Assembly: GCF_900198365.1 (NCBI RefSeq)
Contig: NZ_FZMS01000036.1
Span: 1 to 42,951, forward strand
DNA from: Helicobacter bilis
GTDB lineage: Bacteria; Campylobacterota; Campylobacteria; Campylobacterales; Helicobacteraceae
Direction: 5' to 3'
DNA: 42,951 nucleotides
The translations under genes and the position numbers were made by a program. Below the pieces are notes generated by a model. That model ran no database searches and had not been told where the DNA came from. It was given only the letters and a program-made list of their open reading frames with translations. Below are positions 1-7,264 of this stretch, piece by piece. Numbering within the stretch: the first letter of the stretch is position 1; each line of letters opens with the position of its first letter.

Positions 1-187
1 GTGTTAATTTGTGGTTTTTTGTGAAGTGTGGGGTATTATAGCATAAAGTTTTGTGTTAATTGTGTTTTTGGGATTTTGTAAGAATCTAAGTTGCATTTTT
101 TGCTATTAAGCATTAAGTATTTAAAACACTATACACACAATAATAAAAAGCAATATGCACTAATCCTAGAACACATTATTTTTAATA

Positions 188-213
188 ATACCAAATAAAT
201 ACCAAATAAATAC
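188..213. repeat. 11-bp tandem repeat ATACCAAATAA, 2.4 copies
   Basis: The unit ATACCAAATAA occurs twice back to back and a third copy starts (ATAC). It lies 13 bp upstream of the -10 box of the META-domain gene. The 11-bp period is close to one helical turn, so the A-tracts are phased, which could bend the DNA or modulate the promoter. Copy number could also vary by slippage. Confidence 0.75.
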
Positions 214-225
214 TTAGTTTTTTGC

Positions 226-231
226 TATAAT
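226..231 (+). promoter_or_regulatory. -10 box of the META-domain gene
   Basis: TATAAT preceded by TTTTTTGC, giving the T-rich extended -10 usual for vegetative promoters in Helicobacter. It lies 49 bp before the ATG. No -35 is evident, as is normal for this group. Confidence 0.65.
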
Positions 232-279
232 CATGGCTTTATTTTACGCAGAATGATAAACTGCAAGTAAGGAGATTAT

Positions 280-753
280 ATGAAAACTAGCACAAAACTA
301 ATGGCAAAGACAGCGTTGATAGTAGGCTTATGTGTGCCTATAACACTATTAGCAAATGGAGATATGTTGCATATGAATACACAAAGTATAGGGCAAAAAG
401 GTGGCGTAGCAGTGAATCTTATAGGCGATTGGCGTGTAAGTCTTATTGAAATAGATGGTGCATTTACTCGTGTGCCAGAGCAAGCAGAGGGTGTATCTAT
501 GCAGACTAGTAGCAATCAAATAGCAGGTATCGCAGGTTGTAATAACTTTATGTCGCCCTACACTCTCTCTGCGAATAAGCAACAAATTACAATTAGTGAA
601 GGTGCAAGCACGAGAAAAATGTGTCATCCAGAAGAAGTTATGCGTTTTGAAGATTCTTTCTTGCGTTTGTTAAATGGCACATTTATGATTGAGAAAAACT
701 TTGAGGGCATTACGCTTGTGCGTGATAATGTGAAAATTTATCTTGTAAAATAG
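280..753 (+). CDS. META-domain (HslJ-like) exported protein
   Basis: A 157-residue protein. Residues 1–25 form a signal peptide: basic MKTSTKLMAK, then a hydrophobic stretch ending in LLANG. The rest resembles the META/HslJ domain: IGDWRVSLIEIDG at the start of the domain, IAGCNNFMSPYTL in the middle (the usual GxxGCNxxxGxY element), and a TRKMC motif near residue 111. META proteins are small envelope proteins linked to stress or novobiocin resistance in other bacteria; the biochemical role is unknown. The start is supported by AAGGAG 7 bp upstream. It is monocistronic, with convergent genes downstream. Family assignment is fairly safe; function is not. Confidence 0.75.
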   Translation: MKTSTKLMAKTALIVGLCVPITLLANGDMLHMNTQSIGQKGGVAVNLIGDWRVSLIEIDGAFTRVPEQAEGVSMQTSSNQIAGIAGCNNFMSPYTLSANKQQITISEGASTRKMCHPEEVMRFEDSFLRLLNGTFMIEKNFEGITLVRDNVKIYLVK

Positions 754-1096
754 ATGTTCGTATAATAGTAGATCTTATGGGCTTTCTAACACATATTTAC
801 AATGCTTTTTAAATGTGATAATGTTGTATTACTAATCTTAGCTAGGTAATAAAGGAAGTCATTACGCAAAATTTAGAAACACCATGTTTTAAATCTCCAT
901 TGCCATCGCATGTATCAAATGCGATAGATCATAATTGTAAATAATTTACTATACATGTTTCATGGATTCTAGAAACTCTGTTTTTATACCTACAGATTTG
1001 CGAGTGCATGGATTTAATTTTTTAAATCCATGCACTCGCAAATCACTCGAAAAATACAAAAAGATTGGTAAAACAATAATTGTAATTCTACTTGCA
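754..1096. other. Intergenic region between convergent genes
   Basis: 343 bp with no convincing ORF. It holds a 7-bp hairpin (ATCGCAT 905–911 with ATGCGAT 919–925) and the much longer perfect hairpin at 995–1044. Neither is followed by a T-run. Nothing else is recognised. Confidence 0.7.
995..1044. repeat. Perfect 23-bp inverted repeat with 4-base loop
   Basis: The left arm at 995–1017 starts GATTTGCGAGTGCATGG and its exact complement is at 1022–1044, separated by TTTT. The stem is richer in GC than its surroundings and lies 52 bp past the methyltransferase stop codon, between convergent genes. It may be a bidirectional terminator, although no T-tract follows on either strand, or a palindromic insertion remnant. 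Confidence 0.9.
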
Positions 1097-2299
1097 TTAG
1101 CGGCAATTGAGACTTTTTAGAATCTCACCACTAAATCCATCTTTTTGTAAATATTGCACAATCTCTTCTTCATAGAGCGGGGCGGCAAGTATAATACACT
1201 CAATATCTTCATAAGTTTCCTTGCATGGCTTTGCTACAACTATCTTGGAGTTTTGTAGATATTTGCCATGTTTTCTTGTGTCTAGGTCATAACAGCATAC
1301 AATTTTTACTCTATTCTCTAAAGTAAGAAAACTTAATAAAGAATTTCCATGCGCACCAGCTCCATATAATGCTATGCGTTTATACTTCGAGATTACGATA
1401 TTAAGCTTTTGTATCGCATTTTGCATTATCGTATATGTATTTTTGGGTAGCATGGCTGGTGTGTAGTCTTTTACATTTTGTGGTGTTTTCTTTTTAAAAA
1501 ATAGTCCTAAATGCTGGTTTCTATAAAGCATAAGCGTATCGATATGCTCACATCCCATTGCATTAAAAATATTAATCAATGTAGATTGTTGATAATATCC
1601 GCAGTGATCATGAAAGATTTCATAGAATCTTGCATTTTCAAAAAACTCTCTTATATTAGGCACTTCTACATAGATGATACCATCTTGTGCGATTAGCTTT
1701 ACCACATCTTCTAAAAACTCTCGTGGTGTATCAATGTGTTCTAGCAAATGTCTAAAGACAATGCAGTGAATTTCGTGCTTAATGTGTTTTTGCATAGAAG
1801 CTAAATTAAAAAAATCTTGTATGTGTAAGTGATTTGTAGTTTTTGCAAACTCAAGGGATACAAGAGATGGGTCAATGGTGTATAAAAATTCACAATGTTT
1901 TGTAAGCTCCATGGCTAAATCGCCACTTCCGGGGGCTATCTCAATGAGATTTACCCCCCCCCCCCCCATAGTAGTAGCACCATTAATAGCGGCACAATGC
2001 GATATAATGACATTTTTAATATTCTGTATAGAAGTGTTCATAGAAGTTGAAACAATTTTTCTCGACATATAGCCACTTTTTTGATACTCTTTCCACATAG
2101 ATTCCCTATCAAAACTTGCGTTAAAGACAAAGCCGCATTCAAAGCATTGCACTAAATCCATTTTAGCTTTACCGCACGCATAATCCTCGTTCGTGCAATC
2201 TGTGGCGACTGAATCTAATCTGCTACATGACACAAAAGTATTGTGATGACTAAAGATAGGCTGAAATTGAGAATTTTTGAAACACATTGGACATTTCAT
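1097..2299 (-). CDS. Phase-variable SAM-dependent (sugar C-methyltransferase-like) methyltransferase
   Basis: A 400-residue protein. The N-terminus carries a zinc-ribbon-like cysteine pattern (CPMC at 3–6 and QCFECGF near 51–57), as in the putative zinc-binding domain of sugar C-methyltransferases. A class I SAM-binding fold follows, with motif I as EIAPGSG (120–126). Residues from about 290 resemble the C-methyltransferase C-terminal domain (IALYGAGAHGNSLLSFL). Such enzymes usually modify nucleotide-sugars for surface glycans; the substrate here is unknown. Residues M111–G115 are encoded by a run of 14 G on the coding strand (positions 1954–1967). With 14 G the frame is open. With 13 the next codon is TAA, and with 15 a TGA follows within five codons. 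The start has AAGGAAATAAC upstream. Confidence 0.85.
   Translation of the reverse strand: MKCPMCFKNSQFQPIFSHHNTFVSCSRLDSVATDCTNEDYACGKAKMDLVQCFECGFVFNASFDRESMWKEYQKSGYMSRKIVSTSMNTSIQNIKNVIISHCAAINGATTMGGGGVNLIEIAPGSGDLAMELTKHCEFLYTIDPSLVSLEFAKTTNHLHIQDFFNLASMQKHIKHEIHCIVFRHLLEHIDTPREFLEDVVKLIAQDGIIYVEVPNIREFFENARFYEIFHDHCGYYQQSTLINIFNAMGCEHIDTLMLYRNQHLGLFFKKKTPQNVKDYTPAMLPKNTYTIMQNAIQKLNIVISKYKRIALYGAGAHGNSLLSFLTLENRVKIVCCYDLDTRKHGKYLQNSKIVVAKPCKETYEDIECIILAAPLYEEEIVQYLQKDGFSGEILKSLNCR
1954..1967 (-). repeat. Poly-G(14) homopolymer tract inside the methyltransferase
   Basis: Fourteen consecutive C on the plus strand, which is G14 on the coding strand, just before SAM motif I. Long G/C homopolymers in campylobacterotes vary in length by slipped-strand mispairing. 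This copy number is in frame (gene ON). Confidence 0.95.
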
Positions 2300-2535
2300 G
2301 TTATTTCCTTGTATTGAAATCGATTGTATATAAACTACACAATACTGCCAAGCATTATAGTTATACTTTGTGCGGTTTGTATAAATGACTTATTTTATCG
2401 CTTGGGCTTAAAGTGGAATCCGAAAAAACATTATAACAATGCTTCAAAACACAGCACAAACATTACTTTTTTTCCATTTCTGTTTATTGTATGGATTTTT
2501 CGTAACATTTTTATTTAAAAATTTATTTTTTTGTT

Positions 2536-2541
2536 TATACT
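2536..2541 (+). promoter_or_regulatory. Candidate -10 box of lctP
   Basis: TATACT preceded by a T-rich run, 36 bp before the lctP ATG. No -35 is visible. This is the best candidate in the gap, but it is not unique in such AT-rich DNA. Confidence 0.4.
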
Positions 2542-2577
2542 CATAAAAGTTTGCAATTTTAGATTGAAGGATTGGTT

Positions 2578-4245
2578 ATGAATGAAGTGGTTGAAGCAGG
2601 ACAATGGATACAAAACTACATGCCAGTTGCTGATAATATTTGGCTTAGTGGTTTTGTAGCATTGTTGCCTATTTTATTGTTTTTGGCATGTCTTGTATGG
2701 TTTAAGTTAAAAGGATGGCTTGCTGCAAGTCTTACCGTTGGGCTTAGTGCGGTTATTGCCTTTGCTGTGTATGGTATGCCATTCAACATGGTGGCTATGA
2801 GCTTTGTGCAAGGGTTTTTGATGGGGCTTTGGCCTATTGCTTGGATTATCATTGCTGCGATATTTTTGTATAAAATCGCTGTGAAGACTGGCTATTTTGA
2901 GATTCTAAAAGAGAGTGTAATTGCTGTTACACCAGACCAAAGATTGCAAGTTATTTTGATTGCATTTTGCTTTGGTGCATTTTTGGAGGGAGCTATTGGC
3001 TTTGGTGGTCCTGTGGCTATTACTGCGGCATTGCTTGTTGGCTTAGGGCTTCGTCCTTTATATGCTGCGGGTTTATGTATGATTGCAAATACTGCACCGG
3101 TTGCCTTTGGGGCGGTTGGGATTCCAATCACTGCGCTTGCAAAGGCGGTGGGACTTGATGCAGGTGATATTGCGGCTATGGTGGGGAGAATGCTTCCACC
3201 TTTAACGCTTTTTGTGCCATTTTTCATTGTATTTCTTATGAGTGGATTTAAAGGGGTGAAAGAGACTTTTCCAGCGGTTTTTGTAGCGGCAGTAACTTTT
3301 GCAGGTGTGCAGTATTGGAGCTCTAATCACTTGGGACCAGAATTGCCTGATATTATCTCTGCTATTGCGGCGATTGGGGTTACTTCTGTATTCTTAAAGT
3401 TTTGGCAACCAGCAAATATTGAAAGAGCTGAAAATAACACAGAATCTAGCATTGCAGTAAAGCAGTATCCACTCTCGCAAATAATTCTTGCGTGGATGCC
3501 TTTTATCCTTTTGGTTCTTACAATCGGCTTGTGGCAAATGCCATTTTTTGCAGATTTATTTAAACCCGGAAATGCACTAGCTAGCACAAATATTGTATGG
3601 ACTATACCCGGTCTTGATCAGCTTATTATACAACAAGCCCCTATTGTTGCAAACCCAACAGCACTTGGGGCAGATTGGAAATGGCTTATTATCCAGAATC
3701 CGGGCACTGCAATCTTACTTGCTGCACTGCTTAGTATCATTGTGCTTCGTGCAAATGCAACACAAGTTATAGAATCTGCAAGTGAGACGATTAAAGAAAT
3801 GTCTATCCCAGTGCTTACCATTGGACTTGTATTAGCCTTTGCTATCATTTCTAAAAATAGCGGTCAAGCTGCTACAATGGGATTAGCCCTAGCCCATACT
3901 GGCTCACTCTTCCCATTTTTCTCGCCTTTTATTGGTTGGGTAGGGGTATTCTTAACCGGTAGTGATACAAGCTCGAATCTACTCTTTGGTCCATTACAAC
4001 AAGTTACTGCTAAAGCCCTTGATATGCCTGAAGTGCTTTTCATGGCGGCAAATACGGTTGGCGGTGTCGTAGGTAAGATGATAAGCCCACAAAGCATAGC
4101 TATCGCATGTGCTGCGGTAGGTCTTGTAGGTAGGGAATCTGAACTCTTTAGATTCACTCTTAAATATTCTATTGGCTTTGTTGTATTCATTGGTATTTGG
4201 ACTGCGACTATTGCATACATAATACCGGGCATTATTGTCGGCTAA
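2578..4245 (+). CDS. lctP: L-lactate permease (LctP/LldP family)
   Basis: A 555-residue polytopic inner-membrane protein with about 12–13 hydrophobic segments. It shows the family's conserved GAFLEGAIGFGGPVAITAAL near residues 135–154, GSDTSSNLLFGPLQ near 460, and MISPQSIAIACAAVG near 500. It imports L-lactate (and glycolate) with protons to feed lactate dehydrogenases. H. pylori carries two tandem lctP genes; only one is present here. I chose the ATG at 2578 over a TTG two codons earlier because AAGGA at 2567–2571 is 6 bp from the ATG but directly abuts the TTG. It appears monocistronic, with a weak terminator-like hairpin just downstream. Confidence 0.93.
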   Translation: MNEVVEAGQWIQNYMPVADNIWLSGFVALLPILLFLACLVWFKLKGWLAASLTVGLSAVIAFAVYGMPFNMVAMSFVQGFLMGLWPIAWIIIAAIFLYKIAVKTGYFEILKESVIAVTPDQRLQVILIAFCFGAFLEGAIGFGGPVAITAALLVGLGLRPLYAAGLCMIANTAPVAFGAVGIPITALAKAVGLDAGDIAAMVGRMLPPLTLFVPFFIVFLMSGFKGVKETFPAVFVAAVTFAGVQYWSSNHLGPELPDIISAIAAIGVTSVFLKFWQPANIERAENNTESSIAVKQYPLSQIILAWMPFILLVLTIGLWQMPFFADLFKPGNALASTNIVWTIPGLDQLIIQQAPIVANPTALGADWKWLIIQNPGTAILLAALLSIIVLRANATQVIESASETIKEMSIPVLTIGLVLAFAIISKNSGQAATMGLALAHTGSLFPFFSPFIGWVGVFLTGSDTSSNLLFGPLQQVTAKALDMPEVLFMAANTVGGVVGKMISPQSIAIACAAVGLVGRESELFRFTLKYSIGFVVFIGIWTATIAYIIPGIIVG

Positions 4246-4265
4246 ATCCCTTGTATTTTACGCTT

Positions 4266-4290
4266 AGACTTTATTAAAAAGTCTTTGTAA
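4266..4290 (+). terminator. Weak intrinsic terminator after lctP
   Basis: AGACTTT (4266–4272) pairs with AAAGTCT (4278–4284) around a 5-base loop and is followed by TTG. The short T-tail makes it a weak candidate. Confidence 0.4.
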
Positions 4291-4318
4291 AAAGTAAGCA
4301 AAAGATTCTAAAAAAGCA

Positions 4319-4356
4319 GTATTTTTTGAAATATAAGGTATCATTTCAAAAAATAC
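4319..4356. repeat. 14-bp perfect inverted repeat upstream of lptB
   Basis: GTATTTTTTGAAAT (4319–4332) and its complement ATTTCAAAAAATAC (4343–4356) flank a 10-base spacer that can extend the stem by three more pairs. It ends 16 bp before the lptB ATG. It could be a terminator for lctP, an operator, or a leader hairpin hiding the lptB translation start. Confidence 0.85.
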
Positions 4357-4372
4357 ATAGCAAAGAAACTAC

Positions 4373-5095
4373 ATGAGTGTATTAAAAGCAGAAAATCTAA
4401 GTAAATCTATCAAAAAAACAAGAATTGTAGAAAGCATTACACTTGAAGTGCATAGTGGCGAGGTCGTTGGATTGCTTGGTCCAAATGGTGCGGGTAAAAC
4501 AACGACTTTTTATATGATTTGCGGTTTGCTTGAGCCAAGTGGTGGCAAGGTGTTTTTAGATAATAATGATATTTCTGCAAAGCCCCTGCATGAGAGAAGT
4601 CATTTAGGTATTGGCTATTTGCCGCAAGAATCTAGCATTTTTAAGGATTTAAGTGTAGAAGACAATCTTTTATTAGCCGCTCAAAGTGCCTTTAAAAGCA
4701 AAAAAGAGCAAGAAAATCGCATTGAAGTCATGCTAGAAGCCTTTAATATTGAAACAATCAGGGATAGAAAAGGTGTAAGCCTTAGTGGTGGCGAGAGAAG
4801 ACGCGTAGAGATTGCTAGGGCTTTGATTAAGAATCCTAAATTTATCTTGCTTGATGAGCCATTTGCTGGTGTAGATCCTATCGCTGTGCTTGACATTCAA
4901 AAGATTATACAAACTTTAGTTGAAATGGATATTGGCGTATTAATCACTGATCATAATGTCCGCGAAACGCTTGGGGTATGTCATCGTGCTTATGTGATTA
5001 AAAGCGGTGCGTTATTTGCAAGTGGCAAGGCTGAAGAAATTTATGAGAATCCTTTGGTGAGAAAATACTACTTAGGCGAAAATTTTAAAGCATAA
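4373..5095 (+). CDS. lptB: LPS export ABC transporter ATPase LptB
   Basis: A 240-residue ATPase, the normal length for LptB. Walker A is GPNGAGKTT at 36–44, the signature LSGGE lies near residue 140, and Walker B with the D-loop reads [11 protein letters not shown]. The segment [16 protein letters not shown] is typical of LptB rather than of other ABC ATPases. The cytoplasmic dimer drives LptFG, which extracts lipopolysaccharide from the inner membrane for transport to the outer membrane. The uppS gene follows after 28 bp, so the two envelope genes are probably cotranscribed. The ribosome site is weak (AAAGAAAC), and a strong inverted repeat sits just upstream. Confidence 0.93.
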   Translation: MSVLKAENLSKSIKKTRIVESITLEVHSGEVVGLLGPNGAGKTTTFYMICGLLEPSGGKVFLDNNDISAKPLHERSHLGIGYLPQESSIFKDLSVEDNLLLAAQSAFKSKKEQENRIEVMLEAFNIETIRDRKGVSLSGGERRRVEIARALIKNPKFILLDEPFAGVDPIAVLDIQKIIQTLVEMDIGVLITDHNVRETLGVCHRAYVIKSGALFASGKAEEIYENPLVRKYYLGENFKA

Positions 5096-5123
5096 AGATT
5101 CTATAATTAATAAAAGGAAAAAG

Positions 5124-5792
5124 ATGAATGAATTAAGACATTTAGCAGTCGTTATGGATGGCAATAGACGATGGGCTAGAAAGAATGGAATCTTAGAGAA
5201 AATAGGCTATTTACATGGGGCAAATACAATACAAAAAGTGATTGAAGTCTGTATTGAAGAGGGCATTAAACACTTAACACTTTTTGCTTTTAGCACAGAG
5301 AATTGGCAGCGACCACAAGAAGAGATTGACTATCTTTTTAAGTTATTAAAAAAATATCTTGATGAAAGCCTTGAGAGATTCTTAAGCAATGATGTGAGAT
5401 TTAAAGCGATTGGACAGCTAGACAAACTTAGCCAAGATTTACGCAAAGATATTGCAGACTTTGAAGAGCAAACAAAACACTGCAAAACCTTATGTGTGAA
5501 TGTCGCTATATCTTATGGGGCAAAAGATGAGATTGTGCGTGCGGTTAAAAGAGTGGTGGATAAGAAGTTAGAGATTACAGAAGAAAATATCAGCGCAAAC
5601 CTTGATATTAGCGAAGATGTGGATTTATTACTCCGTGTTGGCAGTGCTTCAAGAATCTCAAACTTTTTATTATGGCAATGTGCGTATGCAGAGATATTTT
5701 TCAGCAAAACACTTTTTCCGGGTTTAACTAAAAAAGAATGCAAAAGAATTATTGATGACTTTAAACACAGAAAGAGAACTTTTGGGAAGTGA
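5124..5792 (+). CDS. uppS: Isoprenyl transferase (undecaprenyl diphosphate synthase)
   Basis: A 222-residue cis-prenyltransferase. The N-terminal HLAVVMDGNRRWARKNG holds the catalytic aspartate D12 and the diphosphate-binding residues. FAFSTENWQRP follows, and the C-terminal SRISNFLLWQCAYAEIFF matches the family RxSNFxLWQ element. It condenses isopentenyl diphosphate onto farnesyl diphosphate to make the C55 carrier lipid for peptidoglycan and O-chain synthesis. The usual RTSGE reads RVGSAS here, a mild divergence that I believe is normal in this group. AAAGGAAAAAG precedes the ATG. It probably forms an operon with lptB. Confidence 0.93.
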   Translation: MNELRHLAVVMDGNRRWARKNGILEKIGYLHGANTIQKVIEVCIEEGIKHLTLFAFSTENWQRPQEEIDYLFKLLKKYLDESLERFLSNDVRFKAIGQLDKLSQDLRKDIADFEEQTKHCKTLCVNVAISYGAKDEIVRAVKRVVDKKLEITEENISANLDISEDVDLLLRVGSASRISNFLLWQCAYAEIFFSKTLFPGLTKKECKRIIDDFKHRKRTFGK

Positions 5793-6369
5793 ATAATTTA
5801 ATAGATTAAATCAGAGATAAAAAGGGGATAGCTATATTAATTTTCTTGCTATACGACTTCTCTTTATGATTAAGATTATATGAATATCATAAATTCTATG
5901 AATGAAATAAAAGATTTTAAAGTGACTAGATTCTAAATTTTATTAGTGTATATCGCAATTTGGTGTATTGCGAAATAAAGTATTATCAAGGTGCGTTAAA
6001 TAACACCTTGACTTTCTAGGGATATATTCTCTCCCTGTTTGAAGATTTCAATCATGAAACTCAAAGTCTAAATCCAAGAAGCTTCTTTTGTGCTGACCCT
6101 TATTGTTAGCACAAAGGCATATTGTTTATAACCCAATTAAGTGAGTCTTCAAAACCCAAACGATTATCTCAAAGCATAAACATATCTTAAAAAAAGACCT
6201 CCAAATCATACCAACCCTTAATTAGCATAATTGACATGTTGTTTATGGTTTAAAGGCGTTTTCCTAACATAAACAACAGCATTATAAGACACAATAAAAG
6301 ACTATGTCTTAAATTATCTATCACCAACTCTCAATACCATATTCACGCACAAGAGCGCCATATCCTTGA
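5793..6369. other. Hairpin-rich non-coding region
   Basis: About 580 bp without a convincing intact gene. It contains a string of hairpins: 5953–5973 (TCGCAAT), 5988–6011 (CAAGGTG), AGGGA/TCCCT and TTTCA/TGAAA stems near 6017–6055, the palindrome AAGAAGCTTCTT (6075–6086), 6087–6115, and 6237–6278. A possible extended -10 (TTGCTATACG, near 5847–5855) faces right. It does not match tmRNA, RNase P RNA or SRP RNA signatures that I know. Confidence 0.5.
5953..6278. ncRNA. Candidate structured RNA (unidentified)
   Basis: At least five local inverted repeats occur within 330 bp. The strongest are TTTGTGCTGAC/GTTAGCACAAA (6087–6097 with 6105–6115, 11 pairs including one G·T, 7-base loop) and TGTTGTTTATG/CATAAACAACA (6237–6247 with 6268–6278). 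A GACTTT/AAAGTC pair could enclose two smaller hairpins. The strand is unknown. This is a structural guess only; chance hairpins in AT-rich DNA or decayed coding sequence remain possible. Confidence 0.25.
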
Positions 6370-6489
6370 CTAAGTAGTGCAAGTCTTAATTTCCTCAAAC
6401 TCTGCTTTATCCGCCGGATCATGTTTATCTTTCAGTGCTTTTGCCTTTTTTGCTAACTCTCTTGCATGTGCCGCATCTCTAATTGTCAT
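6321..6489 (-). pseudogene. Small gene, apparently frameshifted (39 aa as read, 55 aa if one A is skipped)
   Basis: The minus strand has a very strong ribosome site (AAGGAGGTCATT) followed by ATG at 6489. The frame MTIRDAAHARELAKKAKALK continues for 39 residues and stops at 6370. It is lysine/alanine-rich and helical, with no known family that I recognise. Skipping one A in GAGGAAATTAAG (near 6390) opens a continuation, LRLALLSQGYGALVREYG then IESW and TGA at 6321–6323, which looks strongly protein-like. So it is either a recent one-base frameshift, a sequencing error, or a genuine 39-residue protein. A T-rich TGTAGAAT promoter-like site (about 6537–6544) and the palindrome at 6516–6529 lie upstream. 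Confidence 0.5.
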
Positions 6490-6515
6490 AATGACCTCCT
6501 TATATTAAAAAAATC

Positions 6516-6529
6516 TGCCAAATTTGGCA
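6516..6529 (-). promoter_or_regulatory. 14-bp palindrome TGCCAAATTTGGCA in the leader of the small gene
   Basis: A perfect palindrome that, read on the minus strand, lies just after a likely TAGAAT -10 box and just before GATTTTTTTAA and the Shine-Dalgarno sequence. It could be an operator overlapping the transcription start or, with the T7 run (6507–6513), a small attenuator hairpin. Confidence 0.5.
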
Positions 6530-6697
6530 TTTCGGCATTCTACAAAAAAACAAGTCAAGCAAAAATATAAATACGATAAATAATCCCAAGAGGCTAATGT
6601 ATCGCACATATATTTCATTCTAAATTTTGCAGTTTTTATGTTTTTATTAGACATAAATGAGTAAAATACCAAAATATTTTTTAGTAGAAGGATAGCA

Positions 6698-7261
6698 ATG
6701 ACAATTGAAATGGGCGATCTTAAAAAAGGTTTGAAAATCGAAATCGATGGAATCCCTTATAGAATCACAGAGTATCAGCATGTAAAGCCGGGTAAAGGTC
6801 CTGCATTTGTGCGAGTGAAGATTAAAAGCTTTTTAGATGGCAAGGTAATTGAAAAAACTTTTCATGCGGGTGATAAATGTGAAACGCCAAATATTATTGA
6901 AAAAGGCATGCAATATCTCTATCATGATGGTGAGCTGTATCAGTTTATGGATAATGAGACTTATGAGCAAGTGGGCTTAAGTGAAGATCAGGTTGGCGAT
7001 AGTGCAAAATGGCTTTTAGATAGCATGAATGTGAGCGTTCTGCTTTATAATGACAAGGCGATATCGGTTAATGTCCCACAAATAGTTGAGCTAAAGATAG
7101 TAGAAACTCCGCCAAATTTTAAAGGCGATACTTCAAGTGCAGGTAAAAAACCAGCGGCCTTAGAGACAGGTGCGGTAGTGCAGATTCCATTCCATGTATT
7201 AGAGGGTGAGACAATACGGGTGAATACAGAGACAGGTGAGTATATAGAAAAGGTTAAGTAG
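6698..7261 (+). CDS. efp: Elongation factor P
   Basis: A 187-residue protein, full length for EF-P, with three beta-barrel domains. The domain I loop [10 protein letters not shown] carries the conserved lysine K33 at its tip, which enters the peptidyl-transferase centre to relieve stalling on polyproline stretches. Domain II/III shows [10 protein letters not shown] and the C-terminal [25 protein letters not shown] lies 5 bp before the ATG, and a possible -10 (TAAAAT, 6662–6667) lies upstream. It is the first gene of a tight string: the next gene starts 3 bp after its stop. Confidence 0.97.
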   Translation: MTIEMGDLKKGLKIEIDGIPYRITEYQHVKPGKGPAFVRVKIKSFLDGKVIEKTFHAGDKCETPNIIEKGMQYLYHDGELYQFMDNETYEQVGLSEDQVGDSAKWLLDSMNVSVLLYNDKAISVNVPQIVELKIVETPPNFKGDTSSAGKKPAALETGAVVQIPFHVLEGETIRVNTETGEYIEKVK

Positions 7262-7264
7262 GTT

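Noticed and set aside
2324-2518. 64-residue plus-strand ORF between the methyltransferase and lctP
   Set aside because: TTG start with no ribosome site, composition typical of AT-rich non-coding DNA, and it overlaps the methyltransferase promoter region.
2892-4232. Long minus-strand ORFs opposite lctP
   Set aside because: Shadows of a strongly conserved permease; Ala/Pro/Ser-rich reverse translations with no start signals.
6094-6190. Minus-strand stretch reading LGFEDSLNWVINNMPLC before a stop at the 6087–6115 hairpin
   Set aside because: It looks protein-like but is only about 20 residues after an in-frame stop and has no good start; it may be a gene remnant but is too short to call.
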